Shown one piece after another: positions 37,823 through 48,054 of a stretch of 64,000 nucleotides of DNA. Each line of letters starts with the position of its first letter. Position 1 is the stretch's first letter. The notes under the pieces were generated by a model. The model ran no database searches, was not told where the DNA came from, and saw only the letters and a list, made by a program, of their open reading frames with translations. Position numbers and translations under genes: made by a program. Source of the stretch: Shewanella sp. c952 (GTDB lineage: Bacteria; Pseudomonadota; Gammaproteobacteria; Enterobacterales; Shewanellaceae); contig NZ_BPEW01000007.1 in assembly GCF_019654975.1 (NCBI RefSeq), positions 107,783 through 171,782 on the forward strand. The letters are read 5' to 3'.

Positions 37823-38320
37823 ATGATTGTGCGTGAGCTTTTTGAACGTTTTCTATGGAGTAGCCGACTTTCGGTCATGTTTGGTGTGTTATCTTGCATT
37901 ATTGCGGCTTTTGTTGTTTTTGCAATGGGGCTAAAAGACGTTATTCACATGCTGCACCTTATCTGGGGTTATGTGTTTAGTGGTAGCCATGCGATTCGTA
38001 ATGATCTCGTTATGGTTGTGGTTGAGATTTTAGATACCTTTTTACTTGGCGCTGTTTTACTCATTTTTGCATTTGGTTTATATGAGTTATTCATTAGTAA
38101 CTTAGATGAAGCGAGTAAAAGTGAAGCTGGTGGTAAGATCCTGATTATCAGCAGTATTGATTCGCTTAAGAGCAAATTAGGCAAAGTGATACTGATGATG
38201 CTTATCATCAAAGTGTTTTCGTTCTTTAGTGAAATCAAGCCCGTTACAACATTAGACTTACTTTATATGGGTATAACCGTGGTGCTGATTGCTGGTGCAT
38301 TAAAGTTAAGCAAAGACTAA
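37823..38320 (+). CDS. yqhA: YqhA family (UPF0114) membrane protein
   Basis: A 165-residue inner membrane protein of the UPF0114 family, same length as E. coli YqhA. ATG 37823 is chosen (GGA six bases upstream). Four membrane helices are visible (about 17-37, 60-80, 110-128 and 140-155), with the conserved VVEILDTFLLGAVLLIFAFGLYELFI segment. Function unknown. Terminated by the hairpin that overlaps the end of the convergent DUF3530 gene. Confidence 0.87.
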   Translation: MIVRELFERFLWSSRLSVMFGVLSCIIAAFVVFAMGLKDVIHMLHLIWGYVFSGSHAIRNDLVMVVVEILDTFLLGAVLLIFAFGLYELFISNLDEASKSEAGGKILIISSIDSLKSKLGKVILMMLIIKVFSFFSEIKPVTTLDLLYMGITVVLIAGALKLSKD

Positions 38321-38327
38321 AAATAAT

Positions 38328-38351
38328 AAGCCTATCCGTTCGGATAGGCTT
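38328..38351. terminator. bidirectional rho-independent terminator
   Basis: Stem aagcctatccg (38328-38338) / cggataggctt (38341-38351). It ends yqhA (+) and lies within the last codons of the convergent DUF3530 gene (-). Confidence 0.8.
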
Positions 38352-39210
38352 TATTTATCCGCAGTGCAAAACCTTCAATTAATTTAATGCCGTTACTCCA
38401 ACCTTCTTTGTGTAGTAGATCCAGAGACATTCGGTATTGATGATATTTGTAAGGTTGATTTTGCGGTAACAATTCTAAACGCATTTGCTGTGTAGCAAGG
38501 GATGCGGCAGTGCCATCTTTAGATTGGATATCAAGTATTGGTATGGTCAGCTCTGCGAGATGTTTTGCTAGTGCTTGGTTGTGGCTTGGATAGTCACTAT
38601 AGGGATTGATCACCGCGAGCATATCTGGCATTGGTAACTGATTATCTTTTAGCAATTCGGTGATAATAGCCGCGCTATCACCTGAACTGATTAAAATCCG
38701 TTTACCTTGAAACTGCTTACCTAAATTATCTAACTGCGCCATGCTGCTAATTAGGAAGCTTTGCTGTTGCTCAATATTGAGGGTGAGTTGCTCATCACTG
38801 AACACTGGCATAGCTTGGCTACTTTGTTGGCTGAGCTGATTATCACCAGCATTGGCAATATCTTCAGCTTGAGTGGCGTAGTTGGGCATGGTTGGTTTTT
38901 TAGGTGGTGTAATGGCAAGTGTTGCCCAGCCAGCACGATTAAGCTCTCGTCGTATATATGCTGTAAAGCCTGCTTCATCAGGGCTTAAGCCGAGCTGTGG
39001 AACAATGATCGCCAGTCCTAATTTCTTCTTACCTTGCCACGATCTTAAAAGCGCTGGGTATTGTTGGTCATCCACCTGCAGGTAGTTGACTTCAGCCTCT
39101 GGTAGATAAGAGAAATCCTGCGCTAGGGTTGGCGCTGTTGCAAATGTCACTGATAGGGTTAAGACAAGCGTAAGCAATATTTTTAAAGGATTTAAAGTTC
39201 GTTGATACAT
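38332..39210 (-). CDS. DUF3530 family secreted protein
   Basis: A 292-residue exported protein. ATG 39210 is taken as start; the frame opens at 39237. Signal peptide ends at TLAQ (about 31). It matches the DUF3530 family, an alpha/beta-hydrolase-like fold: IIVPQLGLSPDEAGF, LNRAGWATLAITPP, ILISSGDSAA in the place of a nucleophile elbow, and INPYSDYP. Whether it is catalytic is uncertain because the GxSxG motif is not intact. Periplasmic. Confidence 0.75.
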   Translation of the reverse strand: MYQRTLNPLKILLTLVLTLSVTFATAPTLAQDFSYLPEAEVNYLQVDDQQYPALLRSWQGKKKLGLAIIVPQLGLSPDEAGFTAYIRRELNRAGWATLAITPPKKPTMPNYATQAEDIANAGDNQLSQQSSQAMPVFSDEQLTLNIEQQQSFLISSMAQLDNLGKQFQGKRILISSGDSAAIITELLKDNQLPMPDMLAVINPYSDYPSHNQALAKHLAELTIPILDIQSKDGTAASLATQQMRLELLPQNQPYKYHQYRMSLDLLHKEGWSNGIKLIEGFALRINKAYPNG

Positions 39211-39329
39211 ACGCGAGTACAACCTTAATGCAGCCAAGAATAGTGAGGTTCATTCATCGAGTATATCGCAAAGGAACGCAGTGCTTAAGGCCTGCTAGTT
39301 AAAAAATGGTGTATGCGTTAAAAAACAAA

Positions 39330-39355
39330 AAAGCCTCGCTGAAAAGCGAGGCTTT
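39330..39355 (-). terminator. rho-independent terminator of rapA
   Basis: Stem aagcctcgct / agcgaggctt (39331-39340 with 39345-39354) flanked on the left by A's, which become a U-run on the minus strand. Confidence 0.88.
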
Positions 39356-39372
39356 AATTTTAGCTTGTTGCT

Positions 39373-42279
39373 TTAAGCATGGCTGACTAACACCAAACGA
39401 ATAGCATCAAGTTGCAGTTGGCTACTATCAAGATAGCGGTTTAGCTCGCTCATCTGTTCGCTTAAGTGAGTTAACTCTTCATCACGAATATTTGGGTTAA
39501 CTGCTTTAAGTGCTTTTAGTCGTTCAAGCTCACCAGTTAGTTGCTGGGTCATCTTCTCGCGAGCAGTCTCTGTCAGTAGTTTGAGTTCACTTGCAGCAAA
39601 GGCTTCTCCTTTGGCAAATAACGGGTGCAAAATTGCCTGTGAGGCGGTGACTAACTTACTGGCAATATGGCGATTAACCGCACTTAGCTGTCTGTCGAAA
39701 CTTTCGTAAGTAACGTTATCAGACAGGTTGTTACCACTCTTATCCAGCAAGATACGAATAGGTGTTGGCGGCAAGTAACGATACAACTGGCTAGACTTTG
39801 GCGCTGATGCATCTGCCATATAGATTAGCTCTAAGAACACGGTACCCGCTGGTAGTGCTTTATTCTTTAACACGGCAACACTGGTGGTGCCAGTTTCTGA
39901 AGAGGTGATTAAATCCAATCCCGTCTGTACGATAGGGTGCTCTTGGGTAATAAGCGCGATGTCATCACGTGAAAGCGCCATATCTCGGTCAAAAGTGACG
40001 GTAATGCCATCTTCCGGCAGGCCTGGGTAGGTTGGGAACATCATGTGTTCACTTGGGTGCAGCACGATCGCATTCTCACCGCTATCTTCCTGCTCCACAC
40101 CGATGATGTCCCATAAACGGATCACTGACCCGATTAGCTGAGTGTCTTCATCTCTGGCTGCCAAGCTTTCAACTAACTTGTTAGCACGCTCACCGCCGTG
40201 AGAGTTAATCTCTAGCAGTTTATCGCGGCCTTGCTCCATCGCCACTTTCAGTTCTTGATAACGCGACTTGGTGTTATCAAGCAGTGTCTCTAGGCTTGAT
40301 TCATCGTCGGTGGTTAAGGTTTCAAGTAGCTCGCCCGAAAACTCACCAAATAGGATATGACCACTTGGACAAGTGCATTCAAAGGCATTCAATCCTTGAT
40401 GATACCACTGCATTAGTCGCTCTTGCGCAGTACCCGCTAAGTAAGGCAGGTGGATCTCAACATCATTTTTCTGACCAATACGGTCGAGACGACCAATGCG
40501 CTGCTCGAGTAGATCAGGGTTAAGCGGTAGATCGAACAGTACTAAATTGCTTGCGAACTGGAAGTTACGACCTTCTGAACCGATTTCACTACAGATAAGC
40601 GCTTGCGCACCGCCAGTTTCTTGGGCGAAATAAGCACCGGCTTTGTCGCGTTCAATAATCGACATGCCTTCGTGGAATACGGTGGCTTGGATCCCTTCAC
40701 GTGTGCGCAGCGCTTCTTCTAAGCTCAAGGCAGTTTCAGCTTGGCTGGCAATAATAAGCACTTTCTTGCTGCGATTGGTTTTAAGGAAATCAATTAACCA
40801 ATCAACACGAGGATCAAATTTCCACCAACTGGCGCTGCCGCTATCAAAATCTTGGTAGATTTTCTCAGGACTCAACACTTGTCGTACTTTGGCATTGGTG
40901 TCTAGGTGTTTGTTCATCATGGCGCTAACGCGTGATGCGGTAACATACTGCTCAGGCATCGGCTGTGGATGAATATGCAAGTTACGAGTTGGAAACCCTT
41001 TTACCGAGGCGCGGCTATTACGATACAACACACGACCTGTACCGTGGCGGTCGAGTAGTTCCTGTAATAGTTCTTCACGAGCCTGGTTGCGTGTGTCAGC
41101 ATTAGCCTTTTCATCTTGAATAAGGTTGATGCTGTCGCTAATATCTTTCTCTGATAGTAACAGTGTTAGGCTAGCAATAGCCTCACTTGAGAGACTTTCT
41201 CCACCGGCTAAAGCATCCGCTGCGGTAGCGACATCTTTATAACTATCTTCCTCTTTCAAGAAAGAAGGATAGTCATAAAAGCGGTCGGGATCGAGCAAGC
41301 GCAGACGGGCAAAGTGACTCTGGTGGCCTAGCTGATCAGGCGTCGCGGTAAGCAATAGCACACCTGGAACCACTTCACTTAATGCTTCAACCACTTTGTA
41401 AGCGCGGCTTGGGGTATCTTCAGACCATTCTAAATGGTGCGCTTCATCGACAACCATTAGATCCCAATCGGCATCCAATGCTTGGTCTAAACGCTTTTTC
41501 TTACGCAGTAGTTCAAGCGAACAGATAACCAGTTGCTCGGTGTAGAAAGGGTTATCGTTATCAGCATAAGCTTCAACGCAGCGGTCTTCGTCGAAAACAG
41601 AGAAATGCAAGTTAAAGCGGCGCAACATTTCAACCAGCCACTGGTGACGCAGCGTGTCAGGAACAATAACTAAAATACGTTCAGCACGGCCAGTAAGTAG
41701 CTGTTGGTGAATAATTAAACCCGCTTCAATGGTTTTACCAAGGCCAACTTCATCGGCAAGTAATACGCGCGGCGCAAAACGTTGACCGACTTCATGAGCA
41801 ATCCACTGTTGATGTGGGATCAACCCAACTCTTGGCCCTTGTAGCCCAAGTAGATCGGAGGTCGCCAGTTTGTTTCTCAGCAATTGACACTGATAGCGAA
41901 CACCAAAACGGTCCATGCGATCAATTTGACCCGCAAACAGACGATCTTGTGGCTTATTGAAACGAATATTGTGATTCAGCAGCGTCTCACGCAGGCTGGC
42001 TTGCTCACCTGTTTCGCTATGAATGCCGTGGTAGATAATAAGGTTATCTTTCTCTTCGACTTCGGTGACAGTTAATGACCACTCATCGTGGCTCTCAACT
42101 TTATCGCCTGGATTGAAGATAACGCGTGTTAGCGGGGCTTCTGAACGAGAAAATAGTCTATTCTCGCCAGTCGCAGAAAAAAGTACAGTGACCATACGGC
42201 CTTCCATACCGACGACTGTACCCAAACCTAGTTCTGATTCGGTATCGCTGATCCAACGTTGACCAAGGGAAAACGGCAT
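39373..42279 (-). CDS. rapA: RNA polymerase-associated SWI2/SNF2 ATPase RapA
   Basis: A 968-residue protein, the same length as E. coli RapA. N-terminal Tudor-like domains begin [19 protein letters not shown]. The Swi2/Snf2 ATPase has Walker [13 protein letters not shown], box [18 protein letters not shown] and helicase motif [12 protein letters not shown], then the C-terminal spacer and coiled-coil parts. RapA binds core RNA polymerase and releases it from stalled or posttermination complexes, promoting recycling. Good ribosome site (GAGAG). Own terminator. Confidence 0.96.
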   Translation of the reverse strand: MPFSLGQRWISDTESELGLGTVVGMEGRMVTVLFSATGENRLFSRSEAPLTRVIFNPGDKVESHDEWSLTVTEVEEKDNLIIYHGIHSETGEQASLRETLLNHNIRFNKPQDRLFAGQIDRMDRFGVRYQCQLLRNKLATSDLLGLQGPRVGLIPHQQWIAHEVGQRFAPRVLLADEVGLGKTIEAGLIIHQQLLTGRAERILVIVPDTLRHQWLVEMLRRFNLHFSVFDEDRCVEAYADNDNPFYTEQLVICSLELLRKKKRLDQALDADWDLMVVDEAHHLEWSEDTPSRAYKVVEALSEVVPGVLLLTATPDQLGHQSHFARLRLLDPDRFYDYPSFLKEEDSYKDVATAADALAGGESLSSEAIASLTLLLSEKDISDSINLIQDEKANADTRNQAREELLQELLDRHGTGRVLYRNSRASVKGFPTRNLHIHPQPMPEQYVTASRVSAMMNKHLDTNAKVRQVLSPEKIYQDFDSGSASWWKFDPRVDWLIDFLKTNRSKKVLIIASQAETALSLEEALRTREGIQATVFHEGMSIIERDKAGAYFAQETGGAQALICSEIGSEGRNFQFASNLVLFDLPLNPDLLEQRIGRLDRIGQKNDVEIHLPYLAGTAQERLMQWYHQGLNAFECTCPSGHILFGEFSGELLETLTTDDESSLETLLDNTKSRYQELKVAMEQGRDKLLEINSHGGERANKLVESLAARDEDTQLIGSVIRLWDIIGVEQEDSGENAIVLHPSEHMMFPTYPGLPEDGITVTFDRDMALSRDDIALITQEHPIVQTGLDLITSSETGTTSVAVLKNKALPAGTVFLELIYMADASAPKSSQLYRYLPPTPIRILLDKSGNNLSDNVTYESFDRQLSAVNRHIASKLVTASQAILHPLFAKGEAFAASELKLLTETAREKMTQQLTGELERLKALKAVNPNIRDEELTHLSEQMSELNRYLDSSQLQLDAIRLVLVSHA

Positions 42280-42591
42280 TTAAAAACTCTCATATACTGG
42301 GTGAATCACAAGGGGCGCGTATGTTATAACAATCCCACACATTTTGAAATTGAACCTACTAATATTAGCTTAATTCTGTTGGTGATAGATTACAAATTCA
42401 CCAATTGAATAAGAGTATTTTACAGCATCATCAACTTGTCATATTTCAACGCTAATGATGACAGCTTATTACGTAAGAGCATTGATGCGAGACAATATTG
42501 GTGGCAATATGAAGTTAATGACTTGTTATTAACCAATGGAAAGGAGCTGCATCTATCTCGTAATCAAAATTAATGCACAATTGGAGGCGCC
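42280..42591. other. 312-bp divergent intergenic region
   Basis: AT-rich region between divergent rapA and the PhoH gene. No inverted repeat or coding frame stands out; GGAGG at its right end is the ribosome site of the PhoH gene. Confidence 0.5.
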
Positions 42592-43986
42592 ATGGAACAA
42601 GACGACAGAAAGTTGTTTGTACTGGATACCAACGTATTACTGCATGAACCTTTGGCTATTTATTCATTTAAGGAACATGACGTAGTCGTACCAATGACAG
42701 TTCTAGAAGAACTGGATCTCATCAAGGATAGAAAGCGAGACGTTAGTCGCGATGCAAGGGTCGCAATTAGAGCATTAGAAGATATACTCGGTGGGCAAAC
42801 GACACCTGAGCAAATTGTCCAAGGCGTACCATTGCCTAGGCGAGAAGATCACTGTGATGCTAACGGCACACTCTCCATTTTTCCCGACCATCAAATCGAA
42901 TTCACCATTGGTAGCATGCCTGGTGACAATAACGATAACCGCATTATAAATACCGCACTGCACCTACAAGAGATCCATCAACCCCGCACCGTCGTACTCG
43001 TTACCAAAGATATTAATATGCGCCTCAAAGCGAAAGGGGCAGGAATACAGCGTGTTGAAGATTATCGTACCGATCAACTTATTGACGACATCCGCTTCCT
43101 AACGAAAGGTTTCCACAAATTTGATGGTGATTTTTGGCAGCATACCGATGATGTCACAACCGAAAGTAATGGCCGCCATACCGTTCATAAAGTGCCAATC
43201 GACAAACTGGGCGACGACATTTTTTACACTAATCAGTACTTGTTGGATGAAGGACGTGACTTTTGTGGCCGTATTATCGAGAAAACCGATAGCGAACTTA
43301 AGTTCTTAGATCTAGGTCGGGAACGGTTAATGAATCTGGATGCATGGGGGATTAGACCGAAAAATATTTACCAAGGTATGGCACTGCAAGCACTACTTGA
43401 TCCTGAGATTGATCTAGTGATTCTAACGGGGCCAGCCGGCTGTGGTAAAACCTTGCTCGCAATGGCTGCAGCGCTTGAGATGGTAGTAGAGCGTGGCAAG
43501 TATGAAAAAGTTATCGTTACTCGAAATACTCCTGAGATTGCCGAGTCGATCGGTTTCTTGCCGGGTACAGAAGAGGAGAAGATGGCACCTTGGCTTGCTG
43601 CTATTACCGATACCTTAGAAGTACTGCATAAAAATGATGTTAACCCCAGTGGTAGCATGAACTACATCATGGACAAGGCCAACATCCAGTTTAAGTCAAT
43701 TAACTTTATGCGCGGTCGTTCTATTCAAAACTCGGTAGTGCTGCTTGATGAGTGTCAAAATCTAACGGCATCACAGATTAAAACTATGATCACCCGTATG
43801 GGTGAGGGGACTAAGTTGATCTGTAGTGGTAACTTGGCTCAAATCGACTCCAATTACCTGACAGCAGTGACTTCAGGTCTAACTTACATTGTCGAGCGCT
43901 TTAAAGATTTTGATGGTAGCGCCAATGTATACTTAAACGGCGTGGTACGTTCTCGTTTAGCAGAGTTTGCTGAAGAGAACTTGTAA
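42592..43986 (+). CDS. PIN-PhoH fusion protein (PhoH2-like RNase/helicase)
   Basis: A 464-residue protein: PIN ribonuclease domain (about 6-150; Asp in FVLDTNVLLHEP, LEELDLIK, acidic residues in DNDNRIINTAL and VTKDINMR) followed by a PhoH ATPase domain (about 240-460) with Walker A GPAGCGKT (280-287), Walker B VVLLDECQN and the arginine-rich C-terminus. PhoH2-type proteins are RNA helicase/RNase enzymes, in actinobacteria part of toxin-antitoxin pairs. No small antitoxin gene is visible upstream, so a general RNA-turnover role is more likely. Confidence 0.92.
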   Translation: MEQDDRKLFVLDTNVLLHEPLAIYSFKEHDVVVPMTVLEELDLIKDRKRDVSRDARVAIRALEDILGGQTTPEQIVQGVPLPRREDHCDANGTLSIFPDHQIEFTIGSMPGDNNDNRIINTALHLQEIHQPRTVVLVTKDINMRLKAKGAGIQRVEDYRTDQLIDDIRFLTKGFHKFDGDFWQHTDDVTTESNGRHTVHKVPIDKLGDDIFYTNQYLLDEGRDFCGRIIEKTDSELKFLDLGRERLMNLDAWGIRPKNIYQGMALQALLDPEIDLVILTGPAGCGKTLLAMAAALEMVVERGKYEKVIVTRNTPEIAESIGFLPGTEEEKMAPWLAAITDTLEVLHKNDVNPSGSMNYIMDKANIQFKSINFMRGRSIQNSVVLLDECQNLTASQIKTMITRMGEGTKLICSGNLAQIDSNYLTAVTSGLTYIVERFKDFDGSANVYLNGVVRSRLAEFAEENL

Positions 43987-44024
43987 GCTAAGTCATCGCT
44001 TATTAGGCTAATAAGCTTGAACTA

Positions 44025-44051
44025 AATGGCCTCAAAGATATTGAGGCCATT
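44025..44051 (+). terminator. hairpin after the PhoH gene
   Basis: Perfect 11-bp stem aatggcctcaa / ttgaggccatt with a five-base loop. There is no clean T-run, so termination strength is uncertain. Confidence 0.5.
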
Positions 44052-44224
44052 GTTCGATAATTCGTTACATTTTAAGCTACTATTGAGTATTCCAATACGT
44101 TATCTTCCTGATACTATTAGGTAGCATGCCAAGATAAGTCTATGTTCAAGTCAAATTGAGTATCTGCCTTAGGCATTGGCGCTAACCAAGATGCATTTCG
44201 ATTGAGTATTACCAAGGGTTGTAA

Positions 44225-47200
44225 ATGAAACCGACTGATCAAGCGCCCCAGCTAAAGTCACCGATACAGAAAAATTATAGTAGAGCCGTATTTTACACTT
44301 ATATAGGTGTAATCATTATGTCTCTATTAACTGCTTGGTTCTTTTTTGAAAGACAAAAAATCCAAGTGATAGAGCAGCGTGAAGAGCTTGTTGAGCGTCA
44401 CGTGCTGCAGATCGATCTATTGCTCGAGTCGAGCATTAGGGCGGTGAAAAGTTTGCGTAACGTCGCCATTGATCATTTAAGGTTAGGCGAATTAGTGCGT
44501 AAAGAGCGCCTGCCTCAGTATGAAAAATTTAACGAAAGCGGTCAGTTTTTTACCTTAGAACCAAGTTACGCTAAAAGTGGCGAACCCTTCACTAACATGG
44601 GGCGCATTACTGGTGCGGGTTCGCTTAATGGTCGTAGCGATAAATTTTACCAAGAACTGGAGATGCTATTTGAGCTGTCTCTTTCATTTCCTGTCGCGAC
44701 GCTAGCGGCCCCCAATGCATCCTCAATTTATTACACCTCTAAACGACGGATAATGTCCTATTACCCGTGGCCGTCAAATGAACAACGTTTTCGGGATGAG
44801 CTACTCAATAAGAAACAATTTCAGCTCGCAACGCCTGCAATGAATCCGCAGCGCAGTATTTTTTGGAGTCCTGCCTACGTTGACCCAACTGAAAAAGGGT
44901 TGTTAACAACATTAGGTGTGCCTATTTATCTAGAAGATGAATTTATTGGCTCGATCAACCTAGACATGACTCTTGCTTCACTTGCCAAACAGATCCGTCT
45001 CTATTTTAAAATGCCCGGTACGGTGATCTTGCTGGATCAAGATAATAATATTCTGTCTCACAGTGATATCGATACGTCTGAGTTTAATCGGGTGTACCAC
45101 ATTAGTCAGAAGATCCCCTCTGAACTACATTCGATTCCCGAATCTGAGTTATTTGACGCCCATGAAGGCATTATTCGTAATGGTTACTACATTCACTCTG
45201 TTGCACTTGCCAATCCGCCGTGGCGCTTGTTGTATCTGCAAGATGTTGATGATCTGTTTAAAGATTCTTGGGAAAAACTCGAACTGACATTCGTATTGGT
45301 AGTAATGGCACTGTCCGTTTTAGTGACGATTGTGCATTGGCAAACCAGACGCTCGTTCGTTAATCCTGCAACTCAATTACTGACACATTTAGAAGAGTGC
45401 TCGGCTGAGCCAATTAAACCGCCAGAGAAGATTACTCAAGGCTGGGGACCTTGGTTCCAGTTAGTCAGTCGGATTTTTGAAGAGAACAAGCAATATACTC
45501 GTCACCTTGCTGAGCAAAATCGACGGCTGGATAAACTGGTTGCACAGCGAACAGAACGACTAAAAGACACCACTGAACGACGTGAAGAGGAATATGCACT
45601 GCTACGCTCTTTACTCGACTCAATCCCTGAAGCGATTGTGTTCAAAGATAAAGATGGTCGCTATTTAGGCTGTAATAAATCTGCTGAGCGGATGCTGGGT
45701 TACACCGAAAATGAGATTGTAGGTCAGTATGCAGATGCTTTGATCCCGAGCGAACAAGCCGTTCGTATTCGCGCCGAAGATGAGAGAGTACTCGCCAATC
45801 GAGTCCCACTTCGGTACCAAGAAAAAGTCGACTTTGCCGGTAAACCTGTATTACTTGATACCCTAAAAATTCCATTTTATAACCGCCGCGATGAACTGCT
45901 TGGTTTGATTGCAGTTTGGCGTGATGTCACGCGTGAATATGAGTCGGCCGAGCAGTTACGTTTGTCGGAGGAGCGTTATCATCTGGCGATGGATGCGGTA
46001 GAGGATGGCTTATGGGATTGGTATTTAGATTCTGAGCAAATTATTTGTAACCCTGCCTACTACTCAATGCTTGGTTATAAGAGTAATGAATTTCCGGCAC
46101 TGGTTTCGACAATTGATGAGCTGATCCACCCCGATGATCGCATTAGGGTTGAGGAGCATCGTAATGAATACTTGAGCAATCCTATTGGCACTTACGATGT
46201 CGAATTTAGGATGTTGGGTAAAAGTGGTGAGTATCATTGGTTATTGTCTCGTGGTCGTGTAGTCGAGTTCACTCCGACTAACCAACCTAAGCGTATGGTC
46301 GGTACTCACAAAGATATTACCCGCCATAAGCGTAATGAAGTGGCGATGCTTGAAGCGAAACAAGACGCTGAAATGGCAAACCTTTATAAAAGTGAATTCT
46401 TGGCCAATATGAGCCACGAGATCCGTACACCTATGAATGCGATTATTGGTATGTTGCAGTTAGCGCAGCGTACATCGTTAACTGCTCAGCAGAAAGACTA
46501 CCTAGAAAAAGCGGGTTTCTCTGCTCATTCATTACTGCGGATCATTAATGATATTCTCGACTTCTCAAAGATTGAAGCCGGTAAGTTAGAACTCGAAAGA
46601 GTGGCATTCCCACTCGATAAAGTACTGGATCATGCCCTAGACCTTAATGCACTAAAAGCCCAAGAGAAAGGTGTTGAGTTATTACTGTATGCCCCAGTCA
46701 CAGCAGGGCTAATTCTTGAGGGCGATCCACTGCGTCTCGGTCAGGTACTGATTAACATGCTCTCAAATGCGGTTAAGTTTACGAAATCAGGTGAAATTGA
46801 GCTTGGTTGTGAAGACGTTGGTGAGCGTGACCATCGCATTACATTGAAGTTCTGGGTGCGCGATACCGGTATCGGGATCAGTAAAGAGCAACAAGCGATT
46901 CTGTTTGATGCCTTTGCCCAAGCCGATGGTTCAACTACCCGTAAATATGGCGGCACAGGACTAGGTTTGTCTATCAGTAAACATCTAGTGTCGATGATGG
47001 GTGGCACTATGCAGGTTGAAAGTGAGATGGGGGTCGGTAGTACCTTTAGCTTTACCATTAGCTTTGAAATTGCTGAAGAGGCAGAAGTGCAGCCACTGGT
47101 TATCCCTTCCACATTAGGGAGTTTGAAAACTCTAGTCATAGACGACAACCCGACGGCACTACAGATTTATTCAAGCGTAATGCGCGACTTCCATTTTAGC

Positions 47201-47929
47201 GTCGATACCGCCGCTAGCGGCCCTGAAGGGCTATACAAACTCAGTAAGAATCCTGTCGATCTGTTGCTGCTTGATTGGATGATGCCAGAGATGGACGGCA
47301 TAGCAGTAATTAAAGAGATAGACGATATGGTTGCCACAGGCAAGCTAGCTAAGCGTCCAGTGATCATTATGATGACTGCCTATGCCGCAGAGCCGATGCA
47401 TAAGGAAATAGCGGGTTCAAATGTATACGCATTGCTGCAAAAGCCGTTTAAAGCCTCCTCCCTATTTGATGAGATTATTTCGGCATTCTCAGATGAACCG
47501 AGCTTAAACCCATTACCTGAAGTTAATGAAGAGGTGGTAGATAAGGATACGGGTTACATACTGCTGGTAGAAGATAATTTTATTAATCAGCAGGTTGCTA
47601 CCGAATTACTTAAGAGCGCAGGTTATACGGTAGATGTGGCCGAGAATGGTCAGATTGCATTAGATATGATTGACGCTGCTAACTATGACGCGGTATTGAT
47701 GGATATCCAGATGCCAGTGATGGATGGCTTAACTGCAACCAAAGAGCTGCGTAAGCGCTACCCGGTGACTGAGTTACCGGTTATCGCGATGACAGCGCAT
47801 GCGATGTCGGGTGATAGAGAAAAGAGTTTATCGGCCGGTATGAACGCTCACATTACTAAACCTATCGTGCTCAATGAACTGTTTGAAACCTTGAGTCATT
47901 GGATTGGAGAGTGCGGCCGAAAGTCATGA
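44225..47929 (+). CDS. hybrid sensor histidine kinase (Cache-PAS-PAS-HK-REC-REC)
   Basis: A 1234-residue inner membrane kinase. Two membrane helices (about 22-42 and 350-370) enclose a periplasmic Cache-like sensor with SINLDMTLASLA and WRLLYLQD. A coiled-coil linker follows, then PAS domains (about 465-590 and 600-720), HisKA with His 731 (MSHEIRTPMN), HATPase with DTGIGI and GGTGLGLSISK, and two receivers with acceptors Asp 1017 and Asp 1160. It ends right after receiver 2, without an HPt domain, so phosphotransfer needs a separate HPt protein. No response regulator lies next to it. AAGGG precedes the ATG. Confidence 0.92.
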   Translation: MKPTDQAPQLKSPIQKNYSRAVFYTYIGVIIMSLLTAWFFFERQKIQVIEQREELVERHVLQIDLLLESSIRAVKSLRNVAIDHLRLGELVRKERLPQYEKFNESGQFFTLEPSYAKSGEPFTNMGRITGAGSLNGRSDKFYQELEMLFELSLSFPVATLAAPNASSIYYTSKRRIMSYYPWPSNEQRFRDELLNKKQFQLATPAMNPQRSIFWSPAYVDPTEKGLLTTLGVPIYLEDEFIGSINLDMTLASLAKQIRLYFKMPGTVILLDQDNNILSHSDIDTSEFNRVYHISQKIPSELHSIPESELFDAHEGIIRNGYYIHSVALANPPWRLLYLQDVDDLFKDSWEKLELTFVLVVMALSVLVTIVHWQTRRSFVNPATQLLTHLEECSAEPIKPPEKITQGWGPWFQLVSRIFEENKQYTRHLAEQNRRLDKLVAQRTERLKDTTERREEEYALLRSLLDSIPEAIVFKDKDGRYLGCNKSAERMLGYTENEIVGQYADALIPSEQAVRIRAEDERVLANRVPLRYQEKVDFAGKPVLLDTLKIPFYNRRDELLGLIAVWRDVTREYESAEQLRLSEERYHLAMDAVEDGLWDWYLDSEQIICNPAYYSMLGYKSNEFPALVSTIDELIHPDDRIRVEEHRNEYLSNPIGTYDVEFRMLGKSGEYHWLLSRGRVVEFTPTNQPKRMVGTHKDITRHKRNEVAMLEAKQDAEMANLYKSEFLANMSHEIRTPMNAIIGMLQLAQRTSLTAQQKDYLEKAGFSAHSLLRIINDILDFSKIEAGKLELERVAFPLDKVLDHALDLNALKAQEKGVELLLYAPVTAGLILEGDPLRLGQVLINMLSNAVKFTKSGEIELGCEDVGERDHRITLKFWVRDTGIGISKEQQAILFDAFAQADGSTTRKYGGTGLGLSISKHLVSMMGGTMQVESEMGVGSTFSFTISFEIAEEAEVQPLVIPSTLGSLKTLVIDDNPTALQIYSSVMRDFHFSVDTAASGPEGLYKLSKNPVDLLLLDWMMPEMDGIAVIKEIDDMVATGKLAKRPVIIMMTAYAAEPMHKEIAGSNVYALLQKPFKASSLFDEIISAFSDEPSLNPLPEVNEEVVDKDTGYILLVEDNFINQQVATELLKSAGYTVDVAENGQIALDMIDAANYDAVLMDIQMPVMDGLTATKELRKRYPVTELPVIAMTAHAMSGDREKSLSAGMNAHITKPIVLNELFETLSHWIGECGRKS

Positions 47930-48054
47930 TGCGTAAATGTTTCACATCAAATAGTTGATATAGGCTTGCTAACATGCAAGCCTATTTATTAAGCTAATAA
48001 ATAATTAAGACTATCGAGATTGACGATAGCACCAATAAGGCTCAAGGAGAGATC

